From NCBI RefSeq assembly GCF_004000985.1, contig NZ_BIMH01000002.1, forward strand, positions 168,740-232,739: DNA of 64,000 bases, written 5' to 3'. This stretch comes from Paenibacillus validus NBRC 15382 (GTDB lineage Bacteria > Bacillota > Bacilli > Paenibacillales > NBRC-103111). Below, piece by piece: positions 8,657-16,949 of this stretch. Every line of letters begins with the position of its first letter. The stretch's first letter is position 1. The notes under the pieces were generated by a model. The model made no database searches and had not been told where the DNA came from. It saw nothing but the letters and a program-made list of their open reading frames with translations. The translations under genes were made by a program, and so were the position numbers.

Positions 8657-9907
8657 TTGCGCAAAACAAATCCCGGCCTGCAGCTCGCCGCACTCGCCGC
8701 CGTCCTGTTAGCCTGTATGATGCTGATCTTTCCGGAACCGTCTTTTCGGGCGTCCATCAAGGGCATTGCCATCTGGTGGGATGTGCTCTTTCCCGCACTG
8801 TTTCCGTTCTTCGTCATCTCCGAGATGATGCTCGGCATCGGCATTGTGCATTTCTTCGGGACGCTGCTCGATCCGATGATGCGGCCGCTATTTCGCGTGC
8901 CCGGGATCGGGGGCTTCGTGATGGCGATGGGTTTTGCCTCCGGGTATCCGATCGGCGCCCGGCTGACGAGCCAGCTGTGGGATCAGCGTATCGTTACCCG
9001 CGAGGAAGGCGAACGGCTTGTCGCGTTTACGACGTCGTCGGATCCGATCTTTCTGATCGGCGCCGTATCGGTCGGCTTCTTTCACAGCCCGTCGCTTGCC
9101 GGGCTGCTCGCCGCCGCCCATTACGGCTCAGCCGTTCTCGTCGGTTTGATGATGCGGTTTCATGGCAAGCCGAGGGCGGGTCATGGCGTTCAGATCCGGG
9201 AGGCAAAAGCCCCCAAGGTCAGTCGGATAGGTATATGGAAGCAATCGTTTCGGGCGATGCACACGGCTAGATTGCAGGACGGACGAACGCTTGGCGTCAT
9301 GCTGACGCAAGCTTTATCCTCGGGTCTCCAATTATCGTTCGTCATCGGAGGCTTGGTCGTGTTTTTCTCCGTCGTCATGGAAGTACTGGCGTCCGCAGGC
9401 GTGATGTCGTTCATTTATACGGGGGTGCAAACCGTGCTGCAGGGCGCAGGCATTCCCTCCGTCTTGGCAGAAGCCGTCGTGAACGGATTTTTCGAGGTGA
9501 CGCTAGGAGCCAAAGAGGCCGGCAGCGCAATCGGCATTCCGCCCATGTACAAAGCGGCGATTGCGGCCTGGGTGCTCTCGTGGGCAGGGCTGTCCGTTCA
9601 TGCGCAAATCGTCAGCGTGCTTCACCGCACGCCGTTTCGCTACACGCCGTTCTTATTCGCGCGGTTCGTGCACGGCTTGCTGGCGGCCGCCCTGGTCCTG
9701 CTCCTCTGGGAGCCGCTGGCCGCCGTTCCCGCGACGTTCGAGCCATCCGCTTACTCCACCGTAGACGTGACGCAGCCGCTCGCGACCTGGTTCCGGCATA
9801 CGCTGCCGGCGGCGCTGACGGCTTTTACGGTTTCCCTTGTCATCATGCTGCTGCTGTCCGCCTGCTTCCTCTTCGCCCGAAGATGTATGAAGCGGATTCG
9901 AACTTAA
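8657..9907 (+). CDS. ylbJ: Sporulation integral membrane protein YlbJ
   Basis: A 416-residue polytopic membrane protein of the nucleoside-recognition/gate fold. The sequence shows paired hydrophobic blocks with IWWDVLFPALFPFFVISEMM, MAMGFASGYPIGARLTSQLW and the later repeat NGFFEVTLGAKEAG. In B. subtilis YlbJ is sigma-E controlled and needed for normal spore development and dipicolinic acid content. TTG 8657 (MRKTNPGLQ) is chosen because GGAGAGGA lies ~9 nt upstream; the in-frame ATG at 8570 would overlap the divergent promoter. The glucan phosphorylase gene follows 40 bp downstream. Confidence 0.85.
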   Translation: MRKTNPGLQLAALAAVLLACMMLIFPEPSFRASIKGIAIWWDVLFPALFPFFVISEMMLGIGIVHFFGTLLDPMMRPLFRVPGIGGFVMAMGFASGYPIGARLTSQLWDQRIVTREEGERLVAFTTSSDPIFLIGAVSVGFFHSPSLAGLLAAAHYGSAVLVGLMMRFHGKPRAGHGVQIREAKAPKVSRIGIWKQSFRAMHTARLQDGRTLGVMLTQALSSGLQLSFVIGGLVVFFSVVMEVLASAGVMSFIYTGVQTVLQGAGIPSVLAEAVVNGFFEVTLGAKEAGSAIGIPPMYKAAIAAWVLSWAGLSVHAQIVSVLHRTPFRYTPFLFARFVHGLLAAALVLLLWEPLAAVPATFEPSAYSTVDVTQPLATWFRHTLPAALTAFTVSLVIMLLLSACFLFARRCMKRIRT

Positions 9908-9947
9908 GTTCATACGGTATATCCAAAATTTAGATTGAGGTGACCTG

Positions 9948-12548
9948 ATGCATACGTTGTTCCGTGCACGTCAAATCCCGCTGCCTGCGGCCCTTGTCCG
10001 ATTATCCGAGCTTGCTCACAACCTGTGGTACAGCTGGAACGACAGCGCCAAGTCGCTGTTTGCCGAGATCGATGCGACCTTGTGGGACCAGTGTCAGCAC
10101 AACCCTGTGCGTCTGCTCATCGAGGCTCCGAACGAAAAGCTGGAACGGCTCGCCGGGAATGGCGATTTCCTAAGGCGCTACCAGGCGGTTATCCAGCAGT
10201 ACGACGCCTATATGGAGAGGCAGACCTGGTTCGAGCGGCAATACCCGCAGCACGTTCATCAAGCGGTCGCTTACTTCTCGGCGGAATTCGGCTTTCACGA
10301 ATTGCTGCCGATCTACTCCGGGGGGCTCGGCGTGCTTGCCGGGGATCATTGCAAATCGGCAAGCGATTTGGGTGTGCCGCTCGTCGGCATCGGCCTGTTG
10401 TATAAGAAAGGTTATTTCAATCAAAAAATCGATAACCGGGGCGGACAACAAGCCGAGAACGTCGTCTACGACTTCATGAAGCTGCCGATCGGCCCGGCGT
10501 ATGCGCTCGATTCCGAGTCCTCGCAGGAATGCGAGGAGCCGTCGTCATCCCCGGACGCTGCGACTGAAACGGCTCCCGAGGAGCTGTACATCACGGTACC
10601 GGTGGCGGACCGTACGGTGCGTCTAAAGGTTTGGCAAGTCCAGGTGGGCCGCATACCTGTCTATTTGCTCGACGCCGATCTGCCAGATAACAGTCCCTGG
10701 GACCGCGAGCTGACCGGACAGCTGTACGGCGGTAACCAGGATATCCGGATCGCGCAGGAGGTGCTCCTTGGCGTAGGCGGCATCCGGGCACTGCGGGCGC
10801 TTGGAATCCCGACCGGGGCGTATCATATCAATGAAGGCCATGCGGCGTTCCTCTCTTTCGAACGGCTGCGGGAACAGTTGGATCAGGGGCTGCCCTTCCA
10901 CGTGGCGCTTGAGGTCGTTCGCGCCGGCACCGTCTTCACTACGCATACGCCGGTGCCGGCCGGACACGACGCGTTCCCGCTTCCGATGTTCGACTACTAT
11001 TTCAGCAAGCTGTTTGCGGACTATCCGGGCTTCCGGCACGATTTCACCCGTCTCGGATTCGACGAGCGCAAGCAGGCTTTCAATATGACGCATCTTGCGA
11101 TGAACACCGCTGCGCTGCGCAATGGCGTCAGCAAGCTGCACGGGCATGTGTCCCGCGAGATGTTCCGGGAGTTCCACGGGGACATTGATGTGAATGAAGT
11201 GCCGATCGGGCACATTACGAATGGCGTGCATCTGAACACGTGGCTGGCTCCGGAGCTGAAGGCGCTGTTTAACCGCTTTTTACCCGGCGGCTGGCAGCAG
11301 CATCAGACCGACCCGGACATGTGGAGCTCGCTGCAGATCGTGCCCAGCGAGTCGCTCTGGAACATTCACAGCGGGTTGAAGAAGAGGCTGATCGGGCTGG
11401 CGCGCGACAACCTTCGCGAACAGCGCAGACGCAGCAGCCTACCCGCCGATAAGCTTGCGGAAGTGGACGGCTATTTGTCCGAGCAAGCGCTGACCGTCGG
11501 GTTCGCGCGCCGGTTTGCGACCTATAAACGGGCCCGTCTCCTGTTTAACGATTTGAACCGGTTGGACCGGCTCGTCAACAATCCCGAGCGCCCCTTGCAG
11601 TTCATATTCGCCGGGAAGGCGCATCCGGCCGATCAGCCCGGACAGGACATGATCCGGGACATTTATCAAGTGTCGCAGATGGATCGATTCCGCGGCAAAA
11701 TCGTCATCCTGGAAAATTACGATATCAACCTCGCCCGCGTCCTTGTCCAGGGCGTCGACGTCTGGTTGAACAACCCGCGCCGCCCGTACGAAGCCAGCGG
11801 TACCAGCGGCCAGAAGGCAGCGATGAACGGCGTTCTCAATTTCAGCGTGCTGGACGGCTGGTGGGAGGAAGGTTACGACGGCGCCAACGGCTGGAGCATC
11901 CATTCCAATGACAAGTCGGACCCGGAGACGCAAGATCGGGAAAATACACAGTCGTTGTACCACGTCCTGGAGCATGAAATCGTGCCGCTTTATTACAGTC
12001 AGGGCGAGTTCCCGTCCCCGTGGGTTGATCGGATGAAGCATTCGATCCGCACCTTGTCGCCGGTCTACAATACGGACCGGATGGTGATGGATTATACGAA
12101 CGGCACCTATGTTCCCTCGCTTGTGCGGACGCAGCGTTTCGTAAGCAACCATTACGAGGAGGCGACAAAGGTCGCCGACTATAAGAAGTTTGTGCGGAGC
12201 AATTGGCAGCACGTCCGCGTGCTCGAGGTTAACGACGGCCTTACGACCGGCAGGCAGCCCGTCCCGGGCATGGCGCCGACAAAGGAAGCCACCGCCACGG
12301 TGCACTTCGGGCCGATGTGGTACCGCGACACGGCCGTAGAGCTCGTCTATTACGAAGAACAGCCCGATGGCTGGCGGCAGGTCGTCGTCGTCATGGAGCC
12401 GACCCGTCATCTTAACGAGAACACGATCGTTTACCGTGCGGTCATTCCGTCGCATCTCCGCCACGGCTCGCACTTTTCCGTACGCGTTCATCCGGTAAGC
12501 GCCAATTTCACCCACCGCTTCGAGCTGCCCTTGGTCAAAGCGTATTAG
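9948..12548 (+). CDS. glgP: Alpha-glucan (glycogen/maltodextrin) phosphorylase, GT35
   Basis: An 866-residue enzyme releasing glucose-1-phosphate from alpha-1,4-glucans by phosphorolysis. It belongs to the branch with an N-terminal DUF3417 domain (LSELAHNLWYSWN, residues 19-31), followed by SAEFGFHELLPIYSGGLGVLAGDH. The PLP lysine lies in EASGTSGQKAAMNG. A loop rich in Ser/Glu (about 185-210) interrupts the N-terminal domain. ATG 9948 follows GAGGTGACC. No other glycogen gene is adjacent. The terminator at 12555-12591 ends the transcript. Confidence 0.93.
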   Translation: MHTLFRARQIPLPAALVRLSELAHNLWYSWNDSAKSLFAEIDATLWDQCQHNPVRLLIEAPNEKLERLAGNGDFLRRYQAVIQQYDAYMERQTWFERQYPQHVHQAVAYFSAEFGFHELLPIYSGGLGVLAGDHCKSASDLGVPLVGIGLLYKKGYFNQKIDNRGGQQAENVVYDFMKLPIGPAYALDSESSQECEEPSSSPDAATETAPEELYITVPVADRTVRLKVWQVQVGRIPVYLLDADLPDNSPWDRELTGQLYGGNQDIRIAQEVLLGVGGIRALRALGIPTGAYHINEGHAAFLSFERLREQLDQGLPFHVALEVVRAGTVFTTHTPVPAGHDAFPLPMFDYYFSKLFADYPGFRHDFTRLGFDERKQAFNMTHLAMNTAALRNGVSKLHGHVSREMFREFHGDIDVNEVPIGHITNGVHLNTWLAPELKALFNRFLPGGWQQHQTDPDMWSSLQIVPSESLWNIHSGLKKRLIGLARDNLREQRRRSSLPADKLAEVDGYLSEQALTVGFARRFATYKRARLLFNDLNRLDRLVNNPERPLQFIFAGKAHPADQPGQDMIRDIYQVSQMDRFRGKIVILENYDINLARVLVQGVDVWLNNPRRPYEASGTSGQKAAMNGVLNFSVLDGWWEEGYDGANGWSIHSNDKSDPETQDRENTQSLYHVLEHEIVPLYYSQGEFPSPWVDRMKHSIRTLSPVYNTDRMVMDYTNGTYVPSLVRTQRFVSNHYEEATKVADYKKFVRSNWQHVRVLEVNDGLTTGRQPVPGMAPTKEATATVHFGPMWYRDTAVELVYYEEQPDGWRQVVVVMEPTRHLNENTIVYRAVIPSHLRHGSHFSVRVHPVSANFTHRFELPLVKAY

Positions 12549-12554
12549 CCGATA

Positions 12555-12591
12555 GGAAGCCGTCCTGTTATCCCGGGGCGGCTTCTTCTTG
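12555..12591 (+). terminator. Intrinsic terminator after glgP
   Basis: GAAGCCGTCC pairs imperfectly with GGGGCGGCTTC; a T/C-rich tract follows. Confidence 0.7.
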
Positions 12592-12681
12592 CTGCGCGTT
12601 TCTGTCAGGATTGCAACTTTGCGGCGGCAACATCCGTATGTAAAACCGAAGGATACGATTTCCAGCGATTGGGGCGATACG

Positions 12682-13107
12682 ATGAAAAGCATAAAACCGG
12701 GACGCGGCCCTTCCGCGATGGGAGCAGCCGGCAGCTTGTTTGCCGTTATCTTCGGTATATTCTGGACGATTATGGCGTTCTCGATCACTCGCGATGCGCC
12801 GTTTCCGCTTGTCGGTATCGTCTTTCCGCTGTTCGGGTTCGTCTTTATCGGATTCGGCATCGTGCAAGCCGTCTACCACTTCAAGAACGCGACCGGCCGC
12901 AATCGCATGTCGACTTTTGACATCGTCGATGCCGACCGCGAGCCCGATCCGCTGGATCGGTTCGCGGGACGCCCCCCACGGGCGTCAAGGGGAAATGAAT
13001 CAGCGGATCGAAGCGCAGACAGCGGAGGCAAAAGCTTCTGCCCGTATTGCGGCGATAAAATCGAAGCCAGCTATCGTTATTGCCCGAAGTGCGGCGAATC
13101 GGTTTAA
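12682..13107 (+). CDS. Small membrane protein with C-terminal zinc ribbon
   Basis: A 141-residue protein: two membrane helices (about 17-37 and 45-65), a polar linker, then a zinc ribbon FCPYCGDKIEASYRYCPKCG at the C-terminus with two CxxC pairs. Such tethered ribbons occur in many Bacillota proteins of unknown role. ATG 12682 has a weak GGGGCGAT site. Followed by a terminator-like hairpin at 13141-13168. Confidence 0.75.
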   Translation: MKSIKPGRGPSAMGAAGSLFAVIFGIFWTIMAFSITRDAPFPLVGIVFPLFGFVFIGFGIVQAVYHFKNATGRNRMSTFDIVDADREPDPLDRFAGRPPRASRGNESADRSADSGGKSFCPYCGDKIEASYRYCPKCGESV

Positions 13108-13140
13108 AAGGAGTGGCTGCAGCGCCGGGCCGTTCCCGGC

Positions 13141-13168
13141 ATGCCGCCCCTTTTGACGGGGGCGGCAT
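13141..13168 (+). terminator. Probable intrinsic terminator
   Basis: 10-bp stem ATGCCGCCCC/GGGGCGGCAT with an 8-nt loop; the following tract is only moderately T-rich. Confidence 0.6.
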
Positions 13169-13206
13169 TGTATTATTTGACAAGATTGATTATGATGGAT
13201 GGAGCT

Positions 13207-13317
13207 ATGCTTACGATGCGGCTTTATGACGAAAGCCTTGCTTATGCTTACGAAGTGGCTTTCTAACGAAAGCCTTGCTTATGCTTACGAAGTGGCTTTC
13301 TAACGAAAGCCTTGAGG
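13207..13317 (+). repeat. Three tandem 37-bp hairpin repeats in the NAD kinase leader
   Basis: Units at 13207-13243, 13244-13280 and 13281-13317. Units 2 and 3 are identical except for the last three bases, while unit 1 differs in its centre. Each contains an inverted repeat GGCTTTC-TAAC-GAAAGCC (shortened to 6 bp in unit 1). The last unit runs straight into the GAGGAGG ribosome binding site of the NAD kinase gene. Confidence 0.9.
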
Positions 13318-13328
13318 AGGACAACCAG

Positions 13329-14141
13329 TTGAAATACAATGTGGTTCACCGCGGCGACGAAGTCTCGATCCAATTGATGAATACGTTCCACGATCTCATA
13401 CAGCGGAACGGATTGGTTCACGAGGAAACGAATCCGGATATCGTCCTCTCGATCGGCGGAGACGGCACGCTGCTTCACGCCTTCCATCGGTACAAAGAAC
13501 AGCTCGATCATATCGCGTTTGTCGGTATACATACGGGGCGTCTCGGATTTTTCGCCGATTGGAAGCCGGACGAGGTCGAACTGCTTGCGCAGTTGATGGG
13601 AGAAAGCGCCCGGCAGAACGATTTGAGGGTGGTCAAATACCCGCTGGTGGAAATTCAAATCACGACACAGCAGGGCATTGAGACCGAGCTGGCGCTGAAC
13701 GAATTTACGTTGAAGGGCGTCGATGCCACCTTGGTGGCCGAGCTGCACATCAACGACGAGCTGCTCGAAACGTTCCGCGGCGACGGCATCTGCATCTCGA
13801 CTCCGTCGGGCAGCACCGCTTACAATAAAAGTCTCGGGGGCGCCATCATCCATCCGTCGCTCGACACGATTCAGATCGCGGAAATCGCCTCCATCAACAA
13901 CCGTGTCTTCCGGACGCTCGGCTCGCCGATCCTGCTGCCGAAGCATCACCATTGCGACATTTATCCCCGCCCCCGGCAAAATATTGTGCTCTCGCTCGAT
14001 CATGTATACATGCAGCGCAATGATATTGTGTCGATCCGAAGCATGGTAGCCGCCGGAAAAAAAGTAAAGTTCGCCCGCTTCCGCCCGTTCCCGTTCTGGA
14101 GCCGCGTTCGTGAGGCGTTTATCGGATACGACATGATCTAA
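13329..14141 (+). CDS. nadK: NAD kinase
   Basis: A 270-residue ATP-NAD kinase (PpnK) that phosphorylates NAD to NADP. Motifs seen: SIGGDGTLLHAFHRY (GGDG nucleotide/catalytic motif), VGIHTGRLGFFADW, ALNEFTLKG (NE/D), and GICISTPSGSTAYNKSLGGA. The C-terminus KVKFARFRPFPFWSRV is characteristic of the Bacillus short-type enzyme. TTG 13329 (MKYNVVHRGDE) is the start, directly behind GAGGAGG. In-frame codons upstream lie within the repeat array. Terminated by a long perfect hairpin. Confidence 0.95.
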   Translation: MKYNVVHRGDEVSIQLMNTFHDLIQRNGLVHEETNPDIVLSIGGDGTLLHAFHRYKEQLDHIAFVGIHTGRLGFFADWKPDEVELLAQLMGESARQNDLRVVKYPLVEIQITTQQGIETELALNEFTLKGVDATLVAELHINDELLETFRGDGICISTPSGSTAYNKSLGGAIIHPSLDTIQIAEIASINNRVFRTLGSPILLPKHHHCDIYPRPRQNIVLSLDHVYMQRNDIVSIRSMVAAGKKVKFARFRPFPFWSRVREAFIGYDMI

Positions 14142-14187
14142 ATCATGCAAGAAGCCCCGCCGATTGGCGGGGCTTCTTGCATGATTT
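14140..14187. terminator. Bidirectional terminator between nadK and yutD
   Basis: Perfect inverted repeat of about 21 bp (AAATCATGCAAGAAGCCCCGC and its complement) around a short GATT-containing loop, with A- and T-rich ends. It overlaps the nadK stop region. Confidence 0.9.
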
Positions 14188-14192
14188 TCAGC

Positions 14193-15017
14193 CTACACGC
14201 GGGACGATTCCGGCTTCGGCTTCTGGCTGTGATGGCCGTGATTGCGGTTCGACTTGTTACCTTGACCCTGGTTACCTTGACCCTGGTTACCTTGACCCTG
14301 GCCCTGGTTGTTGCCGCCTTGCGCACGTCCCCCTTGCTCGTTGCGGTCCTGACGGTCGCTGCGATCAGGTCGATCGTTACGGTCATTGCGCGGCGAGCCT
14401 TGCGCGTTCGGGCCTTTCGACGCCCCCGGCTTGCCGTCTTTCCCGCGGAAATGAGAACCGCTTTGCGGCTTAGAAGTTCCTTGATGCGAACCGCCTTGCT
14501 TGCCGGACGATTCCTGCTGCTGTCCTCGGCCGTGATTGCGGCCGCCGCCTGGAGAGGACGAACGCGCATGCTCCTGCTTCGTCTCGGCGCGGGCAGCGTG
14601 CGTGTTATGCCGCGTCGGCGCTTGCTCCCTGCGCTCCTGCCCGGCCGGAACAGACTGCTGCTCGCCGGCGTCCTGTGCCGGTTCCCCTTCCTCTTGCGCC
14701 GCCCCTTCTTCATCGCCGCCTTGCTCCGACGGAGGGATTTCCCGGGTTCCGGTTTTCTCAAGGATGAAATAAGCGCAGCCAAAGTTGCAATATTCGTTTA
14801 AGTAATCTTCAATCGTGGAGATGACCGTGTCCTTCGTCGCTTTCGGATGGTTGTCTTTGAAAAAACCACGCAGCCGAAGCTGGCTGTATCCCCAGTCCCC
14901 GACAATGTAATCGTACCGGTCCAGCACTTCGCTATACCGCTCGCGGAACGCCTCGGGACGCCAGCCGTTCTTATGATCGACGAACACTTCATAGGTTTTG
15001 TTGGAAATTTGGATCAC
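14193..15017 (-). CDS. yutD: YutD family protein with a long disordered Gly/Gln/Asn/Arg-rich tail
   Basis: A 274-residue protein. The first ~100 residues (IQISNKTYEVFVDHKNGW, YIVGDWGYSQLRLRGFF, YLNEYCNFGCAYFIL) are the YutD/DUF1027 domain, a conserved Bacillota protein of unknown function located near lipA as in B. subtilis. The remaining ~165 residues are low complexity, including Asp/Arg repeats and a tandem NQGQG motif from three 15-bp DNA repeats at 14256-14300, ending in a His/Lys-rich stretch. GTG 15017 was chosen for its AAGGAGG site. The tail resembles RNA-binding disordered regions. Confidence 0.85.
   Translation of the reverse strand: MIQISNKTYEVFVDHKNGWRPEAFRERYSEVLDRYDYIVGDWGYSQLRLRGFFKDNHPKATKDTVISTIEDYLNEYCNFGCAYFILEKTGTREIPPSEQGGDEEGAAQEEGEPAQDAGEQQSVPAGQERREQAPTRHNTHAARAETKQEHARSSSPGGGRNHGRGQQQESSGKQGGSHQGTSKPQSGSHFRGKDGKPGASKGPNAQGSPRNDRNDRPDRSDRQDRNEQGGRAQGGNNQGQGQGNQGQGNQGQGNKSNRNHGHHSQKPKPESSRV
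14256..14300 (-). repeat. Three perfect 15-bp tandem repeats inside yutD
   Basis: GTTACCTTGACCCTG is repeated three times in register with the reading frame and encodes repeated NQGQG. Confidence 0.9.
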
Positions 15018-15036
15018 GGAGCGTGCCTCCTTAAGG

Positions 15037-15912
15037 TTACGACTGCTGGGCTGATTTGACCTGATCATGGGCGTGATATGAACTGCGTACAAGCGGGCCG
15101 GACTCCACATGGCTGAATCCGCGCTTCATGCCTTCCGCCTTCAACTCGGCGAATTGCTCGGGCGTGTAATAGGTCGTCACGGGCAAATGCTGCGGGCTCG
15201 GCTGCAAATATTGGCCGATGGTCATGATGTCGCAGTTGATGGCGCGCAAATCGTCCATCGTCCGCAGGATCTCGTCCCACGTTTCACCGACGCCCAGCAT
15301 AATGCTCGACTTGGTCGGGATGTCCGGCGCGATTCGCTTCGACCGTTCCAGCAGCTCGAGCGAGCGGCCGTATTTTGCCTTCGCTCTTACTTTATCGGAC
15401 AACCGCTCCACCGTCTCCACGTTATGATTCAAAATGTTCGGTTTCGCTTCAAGTACCGTCCGCAGCGCTTCCTCATCCCCCTGAAAATCCGGGATCAGCA
15501 CTTCGACGCCGGATAACGGCAGACGCGCGCGCAGCGCTCGAATCGTTGCGGCGAAGATGGAGGCTCCGCCGTCCTTCAAGTCGTCTCTTGCAACGGATGT
15601 CACTACGACGTGGCGAAGGCCCATTTGCTCGGCAGCCTCGGCTACCCGTTCCGGCTCCTGCAAGTCCAGCTCGGTCGGCAAGCCTGTTTTGACGGCGCAA
15701 AATCGGCAAGCCCGCGTACAAATGTCCCCCAGGATCATAAACGTCGCCGTCCGGTTCGCCCAGCATTCGTGAATATTTGGACATTTAGCTTCTTCGCATA
15801 CGGTGTGGAGCGTTTTGGTGCGCATCATATTTTTCAGTTCTTTATAAGAATCGCCGTTGGCTAATTTAATTTTTAACCATTCCGGTTTTCGCTCAATCGA
15901 CGGTGTCGCCAT
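15037..15912 (-). CDS. lipA: Lipoyl synthase
   Basis: A 291-residue radical SAM enzyme inserting sulfur into octanoyl groups to form lipoate. It has both [4Fe-4S] sites: the auxiliary-cluster set [12 protein letters not shown] (residues 38-49) and the SAM-cluster CTRACRFC (about 65-72). Further matches are [15 protein letters not shown] and [12 protein letters not shown] 15912 follows GTAGGGAT; an upstream ATG at 15948 is less likely. yutD follows 19 bp downstream on the same strand, so they are co-transcribed. The promoter has TATAAT at 15972-15977. Confidence 0.96.
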   Translation of the reverse strand: MATPSIERKPEWLKIKLANGDSYKELKNMMRTKTLHTVCEEAKCPNIHECWANRTATFMILGDICTRACRFCAVKTGLPTELDLQEPERVAEAAEQMGLRHVVVTSVARDDLKDGGASIFAATIRALRARLPLSGVEVLIPDFQGDEEALRTVLEAKPNILNHNVETVERLSDKVRAKAKYGRSLELLERSKRIAPDIPTKSSIMLGVGETWDEILRTMDDLRAINCDIMTIGQYLQPSPQHLPVTTYYTPEQFAELKAEGMKRGFSHVESGPLVRSSYHAHDQVKSAQQS

Positions 15913-15943
15913 CGTTATCCCTACTTTCCTCTGCTGGAATCCG

Positions 15944-15977
15944 AACATTACTAATAATGTTTATTGAAGTTATTATA
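15944..15977 (-). promoter_or_regulatory. lipA promoter with an inverted repeat at the start site
   Basis: The minus-strand extended -10 TGATATAAT lies at 15972-15979. A perfect 7+4+7 inverted repeat AACATTA/TAATGTT at 15944-15961 covers the expected transcription start, where a repressor could act. Confidence 0.5.
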
Positions 15978-16028
15978 TCATGAATGGCGCAACAATCCAT
16001 CCCGCGAATTTCGTTCGATTTCGAAATA

Positions 16029-16037
16029 TGCTACACT
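16029..16037 (+). promoter_or_regulatory. Extended -10 promoter of larBC1
   Basis: TGCTACACT (TGnTANNNT) at 16029-16037, about 35 bp before the larB start. The -35 region is weak. Confidence 0.4.
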
Positions 16038-16070
16038 AAGATGAGTGTTTCCCGGGGAGGATTTGTTCGT

Positions 16071-16949
16071 ATGATGAACATGGATCATATATTGAAGCTG
16101 GTTCAGTCCGGCGATCTGGACGTCGCGGAAGCGAAACGGCTGCTAGAGGAAGAACGCGAGCAGCCTTCGGCGGAGCGGCCGGCGGGCGCAGCAGCGCATG
16201 CCGGCCGACAGACGGACGCGCGCGAAGCGGTCTTGGGGCAAGCGCCGGGAGTTCCCGGTATCGACGATACGCTAGGCTACGCGCAGCTTGATTTGCACCG
16301 GGCTGAACGGACGGGGTTTCCCGAGGTCATTTACGGTGAAGGCAAGTCCGCGGAGCAGATTGCAGCCATTATGGAGCGGCTGTCCGCGCATAGCGATCGG
16401 GTGCTCGCCACCCGCGTTAGCGCAGACAAAGCAGCCGCCGTGCTGGAGCGGTTCCCGGGCGCGGTCTACCGCGCCGAAGCGCGCGCCTTAACGTGGCTGC
16501 GCGGCGGACAAACGCCGGACGCTTCCGGCACGGCGCCTTACATCGCGGTTGTCTGCGCAGGAACGAGCGACGTGCCTGTCGCCGAAGAAGCTGCCGTGAC
16601 CGCCGAATGCTTCGGCACCCGCGTGGAGCGCGTCTACGATGTCGGGGTTGCCGGCATTCACCGGCTATTCCGCCGGCTCCCGCTTATTCGAGGGGCCGAC
16701 GCTGTCGTCGTCGTCGCCGGGATGGAAGGCGCGCTGGCCAGCGTGCTCGGCGGTCTTGTCGCCGTGCCGGTCATCGCCGTGCCGACAAGCATCGGCTACG
16801 GCGCCAGCTTCCAAGGCGTGGCCGCTCTGCTTTCCATGCTGAACGCCTGCGCGCCCGGCATCTCGGTCGTGAATATCGACAACGGATTTGGCGCCGGTTA
16901 CAACGCAGCCTTGATCATAAAGAACCAGACAAAGAGGGATGACCGATGA
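16071..16949 (+). CDS. larB: LarB, pyridinium-3,5-biscarboxylic acid mononucleotide synthase
   Basis: A 292-residue enzyme that carboxylates and hydrolyses nicotinic acid adenine dinucleotide in the first step of NPN cofactor synthesis. The PurE-like C-terminal domain is evident: [46 protein letters not shown] and [19 protein letters not shown]. The N-terminal part (residues 1-70) is helical with an Ala/Arg-rich linker. The start is one of two ATGs at 16071/16074 behind GGGGAGGA. It overlaps larC1 by ATGA, implying translational coupling. No LarA racemase or LarE is present in this window. Confidence 0.92.
   Translation: MMNMDHILKLVQSGDLDVAEAKRLLEEEREQPSAERPAGAAAHAGRQTDAREAVLGQAPGVPGIDDTLGYAQLDLHRAERTGFPEVIYGEGKSAEQIAAIMERLSAHSDRVLATRVSADKAAAVLERFPGAVYRAEARALTWLRGGQTPDASGTAPYIAVVCAGTSDVPVAEEAAVTAECFGTRVERVYDVGVAGIHRLFRRLPLIRGADAVVVVAGMEGALASVLGGLVAVPVIAVPTSIGYGASFQGVAALLSMLNACAPGISVVNIDNGFGAGYNAALIIKNQTKRDDR

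Noticed and set aside
11439..12860. 473-codon minus-strand frame opposite glgP
   Set aside because: High-GC antisense shadow; the plus-strand phosphorylase is unmistakable.
13207..13317. Tandem 37-bp repeats as a CRISPR array
   Set aside because: Units are contiguous with no spacers; they form hairpins in a leader.
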